In this document: one piece after another, positions 23,989 through 32,596 of the stretch
Layout of the letters: each line of letters begins with the position of its first letter
How positions within the stretch are numbered: the first letter of the stretch is position 1
Origin: Lachnospiraceae bacterium
Lineage (GTDB): Bacteria > Bacillota > Clostridia > Lachnospirales > Lachnospiraceae
NCBI GenBank assembly: GCA_017474455.1
Contig: JAFVHP010000011.1
Coordinates: 62,001-126,000, forward strand
Direction: 5' to 3'
DNA: 64,000 nt
Translations under genes and position numbers: made by a program
Notes under the pieces: model-generated
The model's database searches: none
Told to the model about the DNA's origin: nothing
Seen by the model: the letters and a program-made list of their open reading frames with translations, nothing else

Positions 23989-25076
23989 TTCGGGAAAGAG
24001 AGATGGAACAGTACAGGATCAGCGTGATCGTACCCGTGTATAACGCGGAAAAATATCTTGCAGAATGCGTGGACAGCCTCCTGGCACAGGATTATCCCTG
24101 TAAGGAGATCATCCTCGTCGATGATGGCTCCAAAGACGCGGGCGGCAGGATGTGTGATGAATATGCCGCTGCGCATCCGGATACCGTGCGGGTCATACAT
24201 AAAGAGAACGGAGGACTGGTCTCAGCCTGGACCTGCGGGCTGAAAGCCGCGCAGGGAAAGTACCTGTGCTTTGTGGACAGCGACGACTGGGCGGACGCCT
24301 GCATGCTTTCCGATCTGGGCAGGCATCTGACCGGTTCGGACGCGGAGATCATCAGCAGCGATTATGTGATCGAGGACAGCGGCAGCAGCCGTTTTGTGTA
24401 CCAGGCGCTGGCGCCGGGCGAATATGACAGGCAAAAACTCCTGCATGAAGTGATCCCGCATATTCTGGGAGATGAAAGAAGGCCCGTGCATATTTCCCGC
24501 TGCATGAAACTGATCGCCAGAGAGCTTCTGGAGAAGAACCTGCGGTATGCGGATGAAAGAATAAGGATGGGAGAAGACCTGAACGTCATGTTCCCGACTC
24601 TGCTGGATACGCAGCGCCTCTATGTGGCGGATCATAAGGCTTACTACCACTACCGGTATGTATATGAATCGATGATCCATAATTATGATCCCGGCATGAT
24701 GGACAATATCACGCTTCTGTTCGGAAATCTGAGAAAAACGGCAGCTGAAAAGGCGGCTTCCTGGCCGGAGGATGAAGCAGCGGCCTTTGCCGGACAGGAG
24801 CCGGAAAAGGTACTGAACGATGAGATCGACAGAGAATATATCCTTTCCCTGCTGCTCGCATTAAAGAACGAAGCCAGGGGAAACCCCTCGGGATACAGGA
24901 AGAATATAAAGAAGATCGCGGCTTCTTCCCCTGCCGCGGAAATGATAAGGACAGTTCCGGTCACTGTCTCCGATAAGGCGAACCGGCTGCTGTATCATAC
25001 CCTGAAGCATCCTGACATACTGAGTGTCAGCCTGCTCAGGCTCGCGATGAAAGTGTTTTACATGTCGAGGAAATAG
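23985..25076 (+). CDS. Glycosyltransferase family 2 protein
   Basis: 363 residues. GT-A fold with the usual opening ISVIVPVYNAEKYLAECVDS, IILVDDGSKD, and the DXD-type metal motif CFVDSDDWAD. The C-terminal third is helical and charged. It most likely adds a sugar during surface glycan assembly together with the GT4 protein upstream. A GTG start at 23985 overlaps the GT4 stop and has GGAGCAGAGG before it; an ATG at 24003 (MEQYRI) with GGGAAAGAG is a possible alternative that would remove six residues. The stop is TAG. It converges on the TraX-like gene. Confidence 0.9.
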   Translation: MIREREMEQYRISVIVPVYNAEKYLAECVDSLLAQDYPCKEIILVDDGSKDAGGRMCDEYAAAHPDTVRVIHKENGGLVSAWTCGLKAAQGKYLCFVDSDDWADACMLSDLGRHLTGSDAEIISSDYVIEDSGSSRFVYQALAPGEYDRQKLLHEVIPHILGDERRPVHISRCMKLIARELLEKNLRYADERIRMGEDLNVMFPTLLDTQRLYVADHKAYYHYRYVYESMIHNYDPGMMDNITLLFGNLRKTAAEKAASWPEDEAAAFAGQEPEKVLNDEIDREYILSLLLALKNEARGNPSGYRKNIKKIAASSPAAEMIRTVPVTVSDKANRLLYHTLKHPDILSVSLLRLAMKVFYMSRK

Positions 25077-25093
25077 CGGGCGTCTGTATGCGG

Positions 25094-25876
25094 TCAGGAG
25101 ACCGTATTCAGAAGGAAGTACATCAGCAGCAGATGCGCCGGATAGAATAAACGATAGCACCATTTAAAGACCATGTTTTCCGTTCCTTTTCTGCCGTTAT
25201 AGAGATAGAGGAACGGAAGGACGATAAAGCTGCCGAGCTGGAGCCATGTGCGTTTATTGAACGCATAAGGGATGAATTCCGCTGCGTTATCCCGCTTCAG
25301 ATAGGTAAACACAGTATAGTACAGTATGTACAGGACAACGACGGCCAGCAGAATGAGCAGGTACAGAGCCTGCTTTTTCTTATGCAGACCGAAACGCCGG
25401 GCAAGATAAAAGGAAAGGACCATCAGCATTCCCACATACGTATAACTGGCGTGGAAATGCGAGAGCAGAAAACCGCCTGCGGCGATCAGTAAGATCCCGG
25501 CAGCCGCAAGGACAAGACGCAGCAGGGCGGAGGATCTTTTTTTTAGGATCAGGTGTTCCGCGATCAGGCAGGCGGCGCATCCCGCGAACAGGGTAAAGAT
25601 GACATTGTTCTTATGGGGGTCGAAAAATGTCCCGCTGGTGAACAGGTCATACGGTATTTCGGATATGAGGGCGAGGATGGCGAGCCTTATAAGATGCCGG
25701 ACGGCAGTCCCTTTTTTTTCGGTCTGCAGGCAGGATTCCGCTGCCATAAAAGCGTAAAGGATAAAGGCGGTGCGGCCGAAGAAACGCATCAGGGTCATAT
25801 CCCCGAGGAACTTAAACCCGATATGGTCGATCACCATTGTGATCATGGCGGTTATTTTTAACACTAAAAGAGACAT
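25094..25876 (-). CDS. TraX-family membrane protein
   Basis: 260 residues, about eight membrane helices. The opening ITAMITMVIDHIGFKFLGD and ISEIPYDLFTSGTFFDPHKN are diagnostic of the TraX family. The plasmid TraX protein acetylates F-pilin N-termini; chromosomal Firmicute members are related to membrane acyltransferases and may O- or N-acetylate surface components. This fits its position beside glycosyltransferases, but the substrate is not known. The start has no ribosome site, and a TATTAT sits eight bases upstream, so this too may have a very short leader. It diverges from the infC operon. Confidence 0.82.
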   Translation of the reverse strand: MSLLVLKITAMITMVIDHIGFKFLGDMTLMRFFGRTAFILYAFMAAESCLQTEKKGTAVRHLIRLAILALISEIPYDLFTSGTFFDPHKNNVIFTLFAGCAACLIAEHLILKKRSSALLRLVLAAAGILLIAAGGFLLSHFHASYTYVGMLMVLSFYLARRFGLHKKKQALYLLILLAVVVLYILYYTVFTYLKRDNAAEFIPYAFNKRTWLQLGSFIVLPFLYLYNGRKGTENMVFKWCYRLFYPAHLLLMYFLLNTVS

Positions 25877-25897
25877 ACTTCAGGATAATATACACGC

Positions 25898-25926
25898 TTG
25901 ACAAACAGTGTTACGGTCTGTATCAT
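25898..25926 (+). promoter_or_regulatory. Strong promoter of infC-rpmI-rplT operon
   Basis: TTGACA (25898-25903), 17-base spacer, TATCAT (25921-25926). It lies about 240 bases before infC, leaving a long structured leader. Confidence 0.8.
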
Positions 25927-25929
25927 ACT

Positions 25930-26160
25930 TACTTGCAGGCATCTGCCAAGGCGGTGACTGTGCACAATAAAGCAGAGTTTTCACTCTCACCCGGCGGCGC
26001 GGCCAGCTGTGGTCAATATTAGTCCTTTTAAAAGATTTGCGCAATGATTATCCTGATGAGATCTGCCGCAGGCATGATGTCCGGGATGGCGGGATCCAAA
26101 GGACTGTATGGAGAGTGGATGCTGATGCTTGCGGCATCCATTTTTATTTTCTTTTAGGAG
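25930..26160 (+). ncRNA. Structured infC operon leader (L20-leader-type attenuator)
   Basis: The untranslated stretch between the promoter and infC is about 230 bases, has no credible reading frame, and ends in a hairpin with arms TGGATGC (26116-26122) and GCATCCA (26134-26140) followed by TTTTTATTTTCTTTT. Firmicute infC operons are known to be repressed by ribosomal protein L20, which binds the leader and promotes termination. The third gene here encodes L20, so the same control is expected. The L20-binding pseudoknot was not verified; the assignment rests on position and the terminator. Confidence 0.6.
26116..26155 (+). terminator. Attenuator terminator in the infC leader
   Basis: Seven-pair stem TGGATGC / GCATCCA with an 11-base loop and a T-rich tail, directly before the infC ribosome site AGGAGG. 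Termination here would shut off the whole operon. Confidence 0.75.
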
Positions 26161-26169
26161 GACCGGGCG

Positions 26170-26690
26170 ATTAACAACAAGGATAATGAACAGCAGGTCA
26201 ACGAACAGATCCGTGATAAGGAAGTTCGTGTAATCGGCGCAGAGGCGAGATGCTCGGGATCATGTCGGCCGCGGAAGCAAGGCAGCTGGCGGAAGAAGCA
26301 GGTCTGGATCTGGTAAAAGTATCTCCGCAGGCGGTGCCTCCGGTCTGCCGGATCATCGATTACGGCAAGTTCAAATACGAAAAGACCAGAAAAGAAAAGG
26401 AAGCGCGTAAAAAACAGAAGATAGTCGAGATCAAGGAGATCAGGCTTTCTCCGAATATTGAGCAGAACGACCTGGCAACCAAGGTCAGTGCTGCGAGGAA
26501 GTTTATAACGAGGGGTGACAGGGTCAAGGTCACACTGCGGTTCAGGGGCCGTGAAATGGCGCATATGAATGCCAGCGCGCACATCCTGTCCGACTTTGCG
26601 AACTCGCTTATAGACTGTGCTGTCGTTGACAAGGCACCCAAGGTCGAAGGCAGGAGCATGACAATGTTCCTGGTCCAGAAAAAGAACTGA
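26170..26690 (+). pseudogene. infC: Translation initiation factor IF-3 with AUU start and apparent one-base deletion
   Basis: IF-3 binds the 30S subunit, blocks premature 50S joining and checks the start codon. Reading from ATT at 26170, just after AGGAGGACCGGGCG, gives NNKDNEQQVNEQIRDKEVRV then VIGAE, a normal IF-3 start; AUU is the classic self-regulating infC start codon. The frame then breaks: at 26241-26250 the sequence AGAGGCGAGATG has one G fewer than needed to continue GE-MLGIMSAAEA. From the ATG at 26250 a clean 146-residue frame covers the rest (VPPVCRIIDYGKFKYEKTRK, VTLRFRGREMAH). Internal initiation at 26250 would drop the first strand of the N domain. Because infC is essential, a sequencing or assembly indel is the simplest explanation; a programmed shift is less likely. 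Confidence 0.88.
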
Positions 26691-26732
26691 CCTTACCGGG
26701 CTGTCAATATTGATTACAGGAGGGAATGTAAA

Positions 26733-26930
26733 ATGCCAAAAATGAAGACAAGCAGATCAGCTGCAAAACGCTTTACCGTAACTGGATCAGGCAAACTGGT
26801 GCGCTTTAAGGCCAACAAGCGCCATATTCTGACCAAGAAGTCTACCAAGAGAAAGAGAAACTTAAGGCAGGCAACGCTTGTGGATGAAACGAACGTAAAG
26901 AACATGAGAAAGATCATGCCTTACATCTGA
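26733..26930 (+). CDS. rpmI: Ribosomal protein L35
   Basis: 65 residues, very basic, with the L35 start [20 protein letters not shown] and the later [19 protein letters not shown]35 is a small 50S protein bound to 23S rRNA. Length and sequence are normal. AGGAGGGAATGTAAA precedes ATG. It is the middle gene of infC-rpmI-rplT and shares the operon's leader control. Confidence 0.97.
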   Translation: MPKMKTSRSAAKRFTVTGSGKLVRFKANKRHILTKKSTKRKRNLRQATLVDETNVKNMRKIMPYI

Positions 26931-26966
26931 CCGCTGTCGCGGAGAGGATGATGAAGTTTCCAAAAA

Positions 26967-26988
26967 TCTGTGAATCGATATTCACAGA
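26967..26988 (+). promoter_or_regulatory. Intercistronic hairpin between rpmI and rplT
   Basis: Arms TCTGTGAAT and ATTCACAGA around CGAT, in a 90-base gap. No T-run follows. It could be an L20-contact or RNA-processing hairpin; neither is shown. Confidence 0.5.
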
Positions 26989-27020
26989 GCTTTTGACAGA
27001 TCGAATGGAGGATAATATAA

Positions 27021-27377
27021 ATGGCTAGAATAAAAGGTGCGTTAAACGCCAGGAAAAAACATAACCGTGTACTGAAGCTGGCTAAGGGTTACAGAGGTGC
27101 CAGGTCCAAACAGTACAGGATCGCAAAGCAGTCGGTCATGCGCGCGCTTGCTTCTTCCTTTGCAGGCCGTAAGCAGAGAAAGAGAGATATGCGTGCTCTC
27201 TGGATCACCCGTATCAATGCTGCCGCAAGGATCAACGGCATTTCCTACAGCCAGATGATGCGCGGGCTTAAGGTCGCCGGTGTCGATATCAACCGCAAGA
27301 TGCTTGCTGAACTTGCTGTTAACGATGCGGCCGGATTTACAACGCTTGCCGAACTGGCGAAGAAGGCTATCGCTTAA
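27021..27377 (+). CDS. rplT: Ribosomal protein L20
   Basis: 118 residues with the L20 signature [40 protein letters not shown] and the C-terminal [21 protein letters not shown]20 is needed early in 50S assembly and in Firmicutes also represses its own operon through the infC leader. Full length and normal. The ATG follows GGAGGATAATATAA. A 17-base hairpin GGTCAGG-TGT-CCTGACC just after the stop (27383-27399) may weakly terminate. Confidence 0.97.
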   Translation: MARIKGALNARKKHNRVLKLAKGYRGARSKQYRIAKQSVMRALASSFAGRKQRKRDMRALWITRINAAARINGISYSQMMRGLKVAGVDINRKMLAELAVNDAAGFTTLAELAKKAIA

Positions 27378-27382
27378 TGAAC

Positions 27383-27399
27383 GGTCAGGTGTCCTGACC
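27383..27399 (+). terminator. Weak terminator-like hairpin after rplT
   Basis: Seven-pair stem GGTCAGG / CCTGACC with a TGT loop. The following AGTTTATTAAAA is only modestly T-rich, so the call is tentative. Confidence 0.45.
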
Positions 27400-27507
27400 A
27401 GTTTATTAAAATTCAAGCTTGCAAAGAGCAAAGTGGGATGTTATAATCTCTACTTGTCGCAGGTACCATAAAGTATCCGGCCTGTTTCGGAGAGGTGCCT
27501 GACGGAT

Positions 27508-27581
27508 CGGGGTGTAGCGCAGCTGGCTAGCGCACTTCGTTAGGGACGAAGGGGTCGTGGGTTCGAATCCCGTCACTCCGA
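27508..27581 (+). tRNA. tRNA-Pro, anticodon AGG
   Basis: A complete cloverleaf: acceptor CGGGGTG / CACTCCG with A73, D stem GCGC / GCGC, anticodon stem CTTCG / CGAAG with loop TTAGGGA (anticodon AGG, reading CCU), and T loop TTCGAAT. CCA is not encoded. C1-G72 and A73 are the bacterial proline identity features. An A34 proline tRNA is uncommon; most bacteria use UGG, GGG or CGG. Confidence 0.9.
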
Positions 27582-27582
27582 G

Positions 27583-27631
27583 AAAAAAGACTTCTGAATT
27601 CTTGGGTACAAGAGTTTCAGGAGTCTTTTTT
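27583..27631 (+). terminator. Terminator after tRNA-Pro
   Basis: A long hairpin pairing AAAAAAGACTTCTGAA with the TTTCAGGAGTCTTTTTT half, one bulge, starting two bases after the tRNA. The A-run on the left also makes it usable in the other direction. Confidence 0.85.
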
Positions 27632-27743
27632 GTTGCTGTCATACCGGAATATTTGATCTCAATATATCTTTCCTTTCCATGTTTCTGCTATCATAGTAAT
27701 TGTGAGAATACGGGTTTTGCTCAAAGATCACAGGAGGGACCAG

Positions 27744-29156
27744 ATGGCAGAGAATAAGACCAGTCCGAAGAAAAGAAGTTTGTTCACACCGGTGGATATG
27801 ACCCAGGGAACGCCCTGGATGCAGATAGCGACATTTGCCGTACCGCTTCTGATCGGGAATATCGTCCAGCAGCTTTACAATACGGTCGACAGTATCGTCG
27901 TCGGCAAATATGTCGGAGATAACGCGCTGGCTGCCGTAGGCAGCGCCATGCCGATCATGATGATCATGATCGTAATATTTATCGGTATCGGTACCGGTGT
28001 GTCTGTTATGGTAGCTCAGTATCTAGGCGCGAAGAAAAGAGAGGAACTGTCTATAACCATAGCCAATTCCATGACGCTGACAGCGATCTTTGTCGTTGTC
28101 ATCATGGTGGTCGCTTCGCTGCTGACCCGTCCGATGCTGGAGCTTTTGAAGACACCGGAGTCCTATATCGACTGGAGCCAGCAGTACCTGCTCTTTATGT
28201 TCATCGGTTCAGCCGGACACGCTTTTTATAATCTGCTGAACGGTATACTCAGAGGCCTGGGTGATTCCGTTTCAGCCATGATCTTTCTGGTGATCAGCTG
28301 TGTCCTGAATATTGTCGGCGATATTTTCTGTGTAGCCGTCCTGGGTATGGGAGTAGCCGGCGTGGCCCTGGCGACGGTGGTCGCGCAGTTTATCTCGGCG
28401 GTGCTCTGCTTCCTGAAAATGCGCAGGATGACCGATATGTTTGATATAAAGCCAGCATATTTCAAACTTCACGGTGAATATATCAAAGATATCATGCGGC
28501 TCGGACTGCCTACCGGCCTTATGCAGGCGGTCATGTCTCTTTCCATGCTGATCACGCAGCCGGTGACCAACCTGTTCGGCGAGTCGGTCGTCGCCGCAAA
28601 TGTCATGGTGCAGCGTGTCGACGGTTTTGCAACACTGCCCAGCTTTACATTCGGCATATCGATGACGACCTTCGCGGGGCAGAACTTCGGCGCAGGCAGG
28701 ATGGACAGGGTCGAAAAGGGTACCCGGCAGGGACTTGTCCTTTCCATACTGGTATCGGCGGTCCTGACAGCCGTAATCCTTCTGGCCGGCCGGACACTGA
28801 TGGGGCTCTTTACCAACACGGAATCGCAGATCTCACTGGCTATGAGCTTTATGTATATCCTGGCAGGAGGCTATATAGCGCTGGCCATTACGCAGACGCT
28901 CAGCGGTGTCATGAGGGGCTGCGGCGACGCGGCGACCCCCATGTGGATCTCGATCGCCATGAACGTGATCGTCAGAGTGCCGCTGGTCTATATCCTGCGT
29001 GCACTGACCCGGTCGCAGCAGTATCCCAACGGCAGGGCGCAGATCATATTTGTATCCCTGCTGATCACCTGGGTCCTGGGCGCCATCATCACCATTGTCG
29101 TTTTCAGGATGGGCAGGTGGAAATCAAAGCGCAGGATAGGAGGTGACAGATCATGA
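27744..29156 (+). CDS. MATE-family efflux transporter (second)
   Basis: 470 residues, about twelve helices. The first-half motif IATFAVPLLIGNIVQQLYNT leads into VDSIVVGKYVGDNALAAVGS, and the second half has GLPTGLMQAVMSLSMLITQP. It exports unknown organic cations or metabolites by cation antiport. Start at 27744 (MAENKTSPKK) follows CAGGAGGGACCAG; a longer frame to 27702 starts before that ribosome site. It overlaps the MFS gene by four bases, so the two are cotranscribed, an unusual pairing that suggests linked substrates or simple co-regulation. No regulator gene is adjacent, in contrast to the MATE gene at 13253. Confidence 0.92.
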   Translation: MAENKTSPKKRSLFTPVDMTQGTPWMQIATFAVPLLIGNIVQQLYNTVDSIVVGKYVGDNALAAVGSAMPIMMIMIVIFIGIGTGVSVMVAQYLGAKKREELSITIANSMTLTAIFVVVIMVVASLLTRPMLELLKTPESYIDWSQQYLLFMFIGSAGHAFYNLLNGILRGLGDSVSAMIFLVISCVLNIVGDIFCVAVLGMGVAGVALATVVAQFISAVLCFLKMRRMTDMFDIKPAYFKLHGEYIKDIMRLGLPTGLMQAVMSLSMLITQPVTNLFGESVVAANVMVQRVDGFATLPSFTFGISMTTFAGQNFGAGRMDRVEKGTRQGLVLSILVSAVLTAVILLAGRTLMGLFTNTESQISLAMSFMYILAGGYIALAITQTLSGVMRGCGDAATPMWISIAMNVIVRVPLVYILRALTRSQQYPNGRAQIIFVSLLITWVLGAIITIVVFRMGRWKSKRRIGGDRS

Positions 29157-30484
29157 AACTGAAAACATGGCAGACGATACGGATAGGTTTTGCGTTCCTT
29201 TCGATCTGCACGTTCTGGCAGATGTACAACAGTGTTATCCCGCTGGTCCTGACGAATACGTTCCATATGGACGAGACCCTCTCGGGCGTGATCATGGCGA
29301 TGGATAACATCCTGGCACTTTTCCTTCTGCCGCTTTTCGGCATGCTGTCCGACAAGTGCAAAAGCGGAATGGGACGCAGGAAACCGTTCATTCTTTTCGG
29401 AACTATCGCGGCTGTGATACTGATGGTCTTCCTTCCGATGATCGACAACAGTTATTTCCTGCAGCCTTCCATGCAGAAGCAGATCTTCTTCATTGCTATT
29501 CTGGGAGCGCTGCTGGTGGCGATGGGAACATACAGATCGCCTGCCGTTGCGCTGATGCCGGATGTGACGCCCGGTCCTTTGAGATCAAAGGCTAATGCGA
29601 TCATCAACCTGATGGGCGCTATCGGCGGCATCCTGTATCTTGGTATAGCAGCGGTCCTCTATTCGGACAGCAGGGTAGGCGGCCTTGAGCACGTCAATTA
29701 TCTGCCGCTGTTCCTGATCGTAGCCGGGATAATGCTTATCGCGCTCCTTATCGTTATGATCACAGTGGATGAAGTGAAACTTCACGGAGAGCTGCTCGAA
29801 TATGAAAGGGAACATCCCGAAGAGGTGCTGACGGAGAAGGATGAGAGCGGCAATGAAAAACTGCCGGCGCCAGTCAAAAAGAGCCTGGTGTTCCTGCTGT
29901 TTTCCATTTCGCTGTGGTTCATTGCCTATAACGGTGTGGAGACCTGGTTCACGACCTACGCGTCCAGGATGTGGAATATGGCGCTCGGCAGCGCTTCCCT
30001 GTGCCTGATGATCGCGACCGGCGGCGCGATCGTATCCTATATCCCCGTCGGTATAATCGCCGGCAGGATAGGGCGCAAAAAAACGATCCTGACCGGTGTC
30101 GTCATGATGTTCTGCGCATTTATGATACTTTTCGTGTATACATTGATCTCGGATCATTTCAGCCCCCTGTTCTACGTCCTCTTCTTTGCGGTAGGAATGG
30201 GCTGGGCAGCGATCAACGTCAATTCGCTGCCGATGGTCGTCGAGATGTGCAAAGGGGCAGATGTCGGCAAGTTTACCGGATATTACTACACCTTCAGTAT
30301 GTCGGCGCAGATCGTTACGCCGATCGTCGCGGGCTTTCTTTTGAGGCATGTCAGTTATCTGACGCTGTTCCCGTATGCCGCGCTGTTCATGGTGGCGGCA
30401 TTTTGCACAATGCAGATGGTAAGACACGGGGATTCGAAGGAGATCTCAAAGAAAGGTCTTGAAGCTTTTGATGTAGACGACTGA
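29153..30484 (+). CDS. MFS transporter, sugar-cation/SLC45-like
   Basis: 443 residues with 12 predicted helices. The second helix is followed by FGMLSDKCKSGMGRRKPFI, the MFS loop 2-3 motif, and the mid region YRSPAVALMPDVTPGPLRSK is characteristic of the group containing sucrose/glycoside-proton symporters of the SLC45/GPH type. It may import a disaccharide or glycoside; direction and substrate are inferred. The N-terminus has no signal peptide. Its ATG overlaps the MATE stop (ATGA) with GATAGGAGGTGACAG just upstream. It ends 30 bases before the convergent GT-C-like gene. Confidence 0.85.
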   Translation: MKLKTWQTIRIGFAFLSICTFWQMYNSVIPLVLTNTFHMDETLSGVIMAMDNILALFLLPLFGMLSDKCKSGMGRRKPFILFGTIAAVILMVFLPMIDNSYFLQPSMQKQIFFIAILGALLVAMGTYRSPAVALMPDVTPGPLRSKANAIINLMGAIGGILYLGIAAVLYSDSRVGGLEHVNYLPLFLIVAGIMLIALLIVMITVDEVKLHGELLEYEREHPEEVLTEKDESGNEKLPAPVKKSLVFLLFSISLWFIAYNGVETWFTTYASRMWNMALGSASLCLMIATGGAIVSYIPVGIIAGRIGRKKTILTGVVMMFCAFMILFVYTLISDHFSPLFYVLFFAVGMGWAAINVNSLPMVVEMCKGADVGKFTGYYYTFSMSAQIVTPIVAGFLLRHVSYLTLFPYAALFMVAAFCTMQMVRHGDSKEISKKGLEAFDVDD

Positions 30485-30504
30485 CAGCAAGATCAGTCGG
30501 CGGG

Positions 30505-30534
30505 GTCCCGCAGATCAGTCTTTTTCTGCGGGAC
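30505..30534. terminator. Hairpin between convergent MFS and GT-C-like genes
   Basis: Ten-pair perfect stem GTCCCGCAGA / TCTGCGGGAC with a ten-base loop. It overlaps the minus-strand stop codon. No T-run follows on either strand, so intrinsic termination is uncertain. Confidence 0.45.
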
Positions 30535-32323
30535 TCACAACAGCATATCTGTCGAAAAGAGTAAAGGTATAATACTCCGGATCGAACATCCACGTCTCAT
30601 AACTGTTGACGATAAACAGATCGTCACTGTATTCTGACGGATCAAACGAGCCTGCCTCCACATCCGGGGGCAGGTAAAATTTTAAATTGCCAAATTCCTT
30701 TGTATGCCGGAACTCATCCCATTCGGGAAGATAGACAACGCTGTCCTGGTATTCGTACGGATCGGTCTTCAAAGCGTACATCGCGATCAGATAGAGCGTA
30801 TTCACATTTTCCCTTGTGTGATAAATACTGCCGTCCGGCCCACTGCCGGCGGCCAGGGATTCCGCATATATGACGGCTTCGGAATAACCGGGCATAAAGC
30901 CCAGCCATTCCGCATCGGTCGTATTGTAGCGGAAGAAATAGTCCTTTGCGAACAGGATACCCCCTCCGAGCAGCAGGCAGCATGCCGCCGCGGCAAGATA
31001 TCTGCCATGGTCCGCGATATAGTCCAGCGCTATGACGATAAAGCAGGCCATAGGCGCATACATGAGGACAAAACGGTTGATCCGGGGAAAGATGAGCAGG
31101 GAAAAGACAGCCGACGCCATAAAGAGGGCGAGTATGACCGTTTCCACGGAAGTCTCCCTGCGGGAAGATGCTGAGAACGTGCGCCGTATGCAGAGGTAAA
31201 GGCCTGTCAGAGTCAGCGGGAAAGTGAACCGGAAAAGAGTCGCGAACGAAGGCAGGTAGTTTTCGAAGGAATCATCGGTATATCCGGCAGTCAGATTCAG
31301 GAACAGTACATACAGGTTCTCTTTGAGCCGTGTAGGGACCGAACTGTCGGAGAATATAAAAACATTGCCGAGACGGTTGCTGGTGAAGCGGTTGACGGAA
31401 AAGTACGGGGTGAGGATCTCCGGAAGCCCGAGATAATTGACGGCGTAGAACGCGATCAGCGGCACAAGCACCGCAGTGAATACCAGACCGGACAGGATAA
31501 GCTGACGCAGGGTCAGCTCCCTGCGGTACATGCAAACCGGTAAGATGATCAGCAAAAACAGCGGGATCACGATATTTGCGGACCCATAGGAATACAGGCA
31601 GAGCGCGAAGACCGCGGAAGAGAGGCAGTACATGGCGGTACTGTGTTTTCTGATGGCGGCGATAAGAAGAGCCAGCGCCAGAAGCTCCCAGAACGGCGTC
31701 GTGTTGGAGTCAAGGCTCCAGCGGGAGAGTATGATATGCCACGGCAGGATGGAAAAGACCAGTGCGGCAAAAAAGAAAATGCGGGACTTCCGCAGCCGCT
31801 CTTTAGTATCGGCCTTGCTGCAGTCAGGGGACAGACAGCACAGGATCCATACAAACAGCGGGATAGTCAGGCATCCGAAAACAGAGCAGGTCCTGCGTAA
31901 AACAGTGATATCGGAACCGAACAGTTTTGTCGTCAGGACGTTCAGGTATATCAGGAGGGGGCTTCCTCCTCCTGAACCGTAAGTGATCGGATAGACCGGC
32001 CAGGGATGAAGATCCCTGTCCACACCGTATTCGGACAGAATATAAGCTTCATAGCCGATATTGGCCTCATCCTGGTGCATGCCGGCAGGCACACCGGCCT
32101 GCGCATATAAGCGGAAGAAGAATCCGATAAGGATAAGCAGTACGCCGGCCGCCAGACAGATCCTGCTTTTGGCCGGGACGCCCTTCCCTGACCCTGGACT
32201 GTCGGAACCGGGAATGTCCTGCGGCAGGGCTGCAGCGTTTTTTTGCCGGCGCAGGAAGCAGGCTATGACGATGCCGGCAAGGAGCGCGGCGGCAAAATAA
32301 TTATAATAATCGATCAGTCGCAT
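30515..32323 (-). CDS. GT39/GT-C-type membrane glycosyltransferase-like protein
   Basis: 602 residues, about 12 helices plus a soluble C-terminal domain of about 130 residues. The first extracellular loop has AGMHQDEANIGYEAYILSEY, with the acidic pair expected for protein-O-mannosyl- or arabinosyl-type GT-C enzymes, and ITYGSGGGSPLLIYLNVLTT downstream. These enzymes use polyprenyl-phosphate sugars outside the membrane to modify wall polymers or proteins. The start at 32323 (MRLIDYYN) is supported by GGAAAGG; a longer frame from 32404 reads through the promoter region. It is one of three such membrane proteins in this window (15153, 20884), none alike enough to be recent copies. Confidence 0.78.
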   Translation of the reverse strand: MRLIDYYNYFAAALLAGIVIACFLRRQKNAAALPQDIPGSDSPGSGKGVPAKSRICLAAGVLLILIGFFFRLYAQAGVPAGMHQDEANIGYEAYILSEYGVDRDLHPWPVYPITYGSGGGSPLLIYLNVLTTKLFGSDITVLRRTCSVFGCLTIPLFVWILCCLSPDCSKADTKERLRKSRIFFFAALVFSILPWHIILSRWSLDSNTTPFWELLALALLIAAIRKHSTAMYCLSSAVFALCLYSYGSANIVIPLFLLIILPVCMYRRELTLRQLILSGLVFTAVLVPLIAFYAVNYLGLPEILTPYFSVNRFTSNRLGNVFIFSDSSVPTRLKENLYVLFLNLTAGYTDDSFENYLPSFATLFRFTFPLTLTGLYLCIRRTFSASSRRETSVETVILALFMASAVFSLLIFPRINRFVLMYAPMACFIVIALDYIADHGRYLAAAACCLLLGGGILFAKDYFFRYNTTDAEWLGFMPGYSEAVIYAESLAAGSGPDGSIYHTRENVNTLYLIAMYALKTDPYEYQDSVVYLPEWDEFRHTKEFGNLKFYLPPDVEAGSFDPSEYSDDLFIVNSYETWMFDPEYYTFTLFDRYAVVSPAEKD

Positions 32324-32596
32324 CAATGAGACCTTTCCGGGGACTGCAGGGATAACATATGTACAGGATACGGCACGGACCGTATGTTTATTGTAAGCTT
32401 TCACAGTTTTGAATTCAATGAAACGATCCCTCGGCCGGAATGGTTCCGGTACAGTAATAAAGCAGGAAAACGCGACGTATGGTATACTATTATCTGATTC
32501 TTTATATCAGCAGCTGTCTGCGCAGGAGCGCCGCGGGCAGTGATCGGGCAAAGCCCGGAACGACCGGATCGGTTAGGCGCTCAAAGTGAGGAGAAT

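Noticed and set aside
30505-30534. The ten-pair hairpin as a standard intrinsic terminator
   Set aside because: Kept only as a tentative hairpin: the T-run is in the loop and none follows the stem on either strand.
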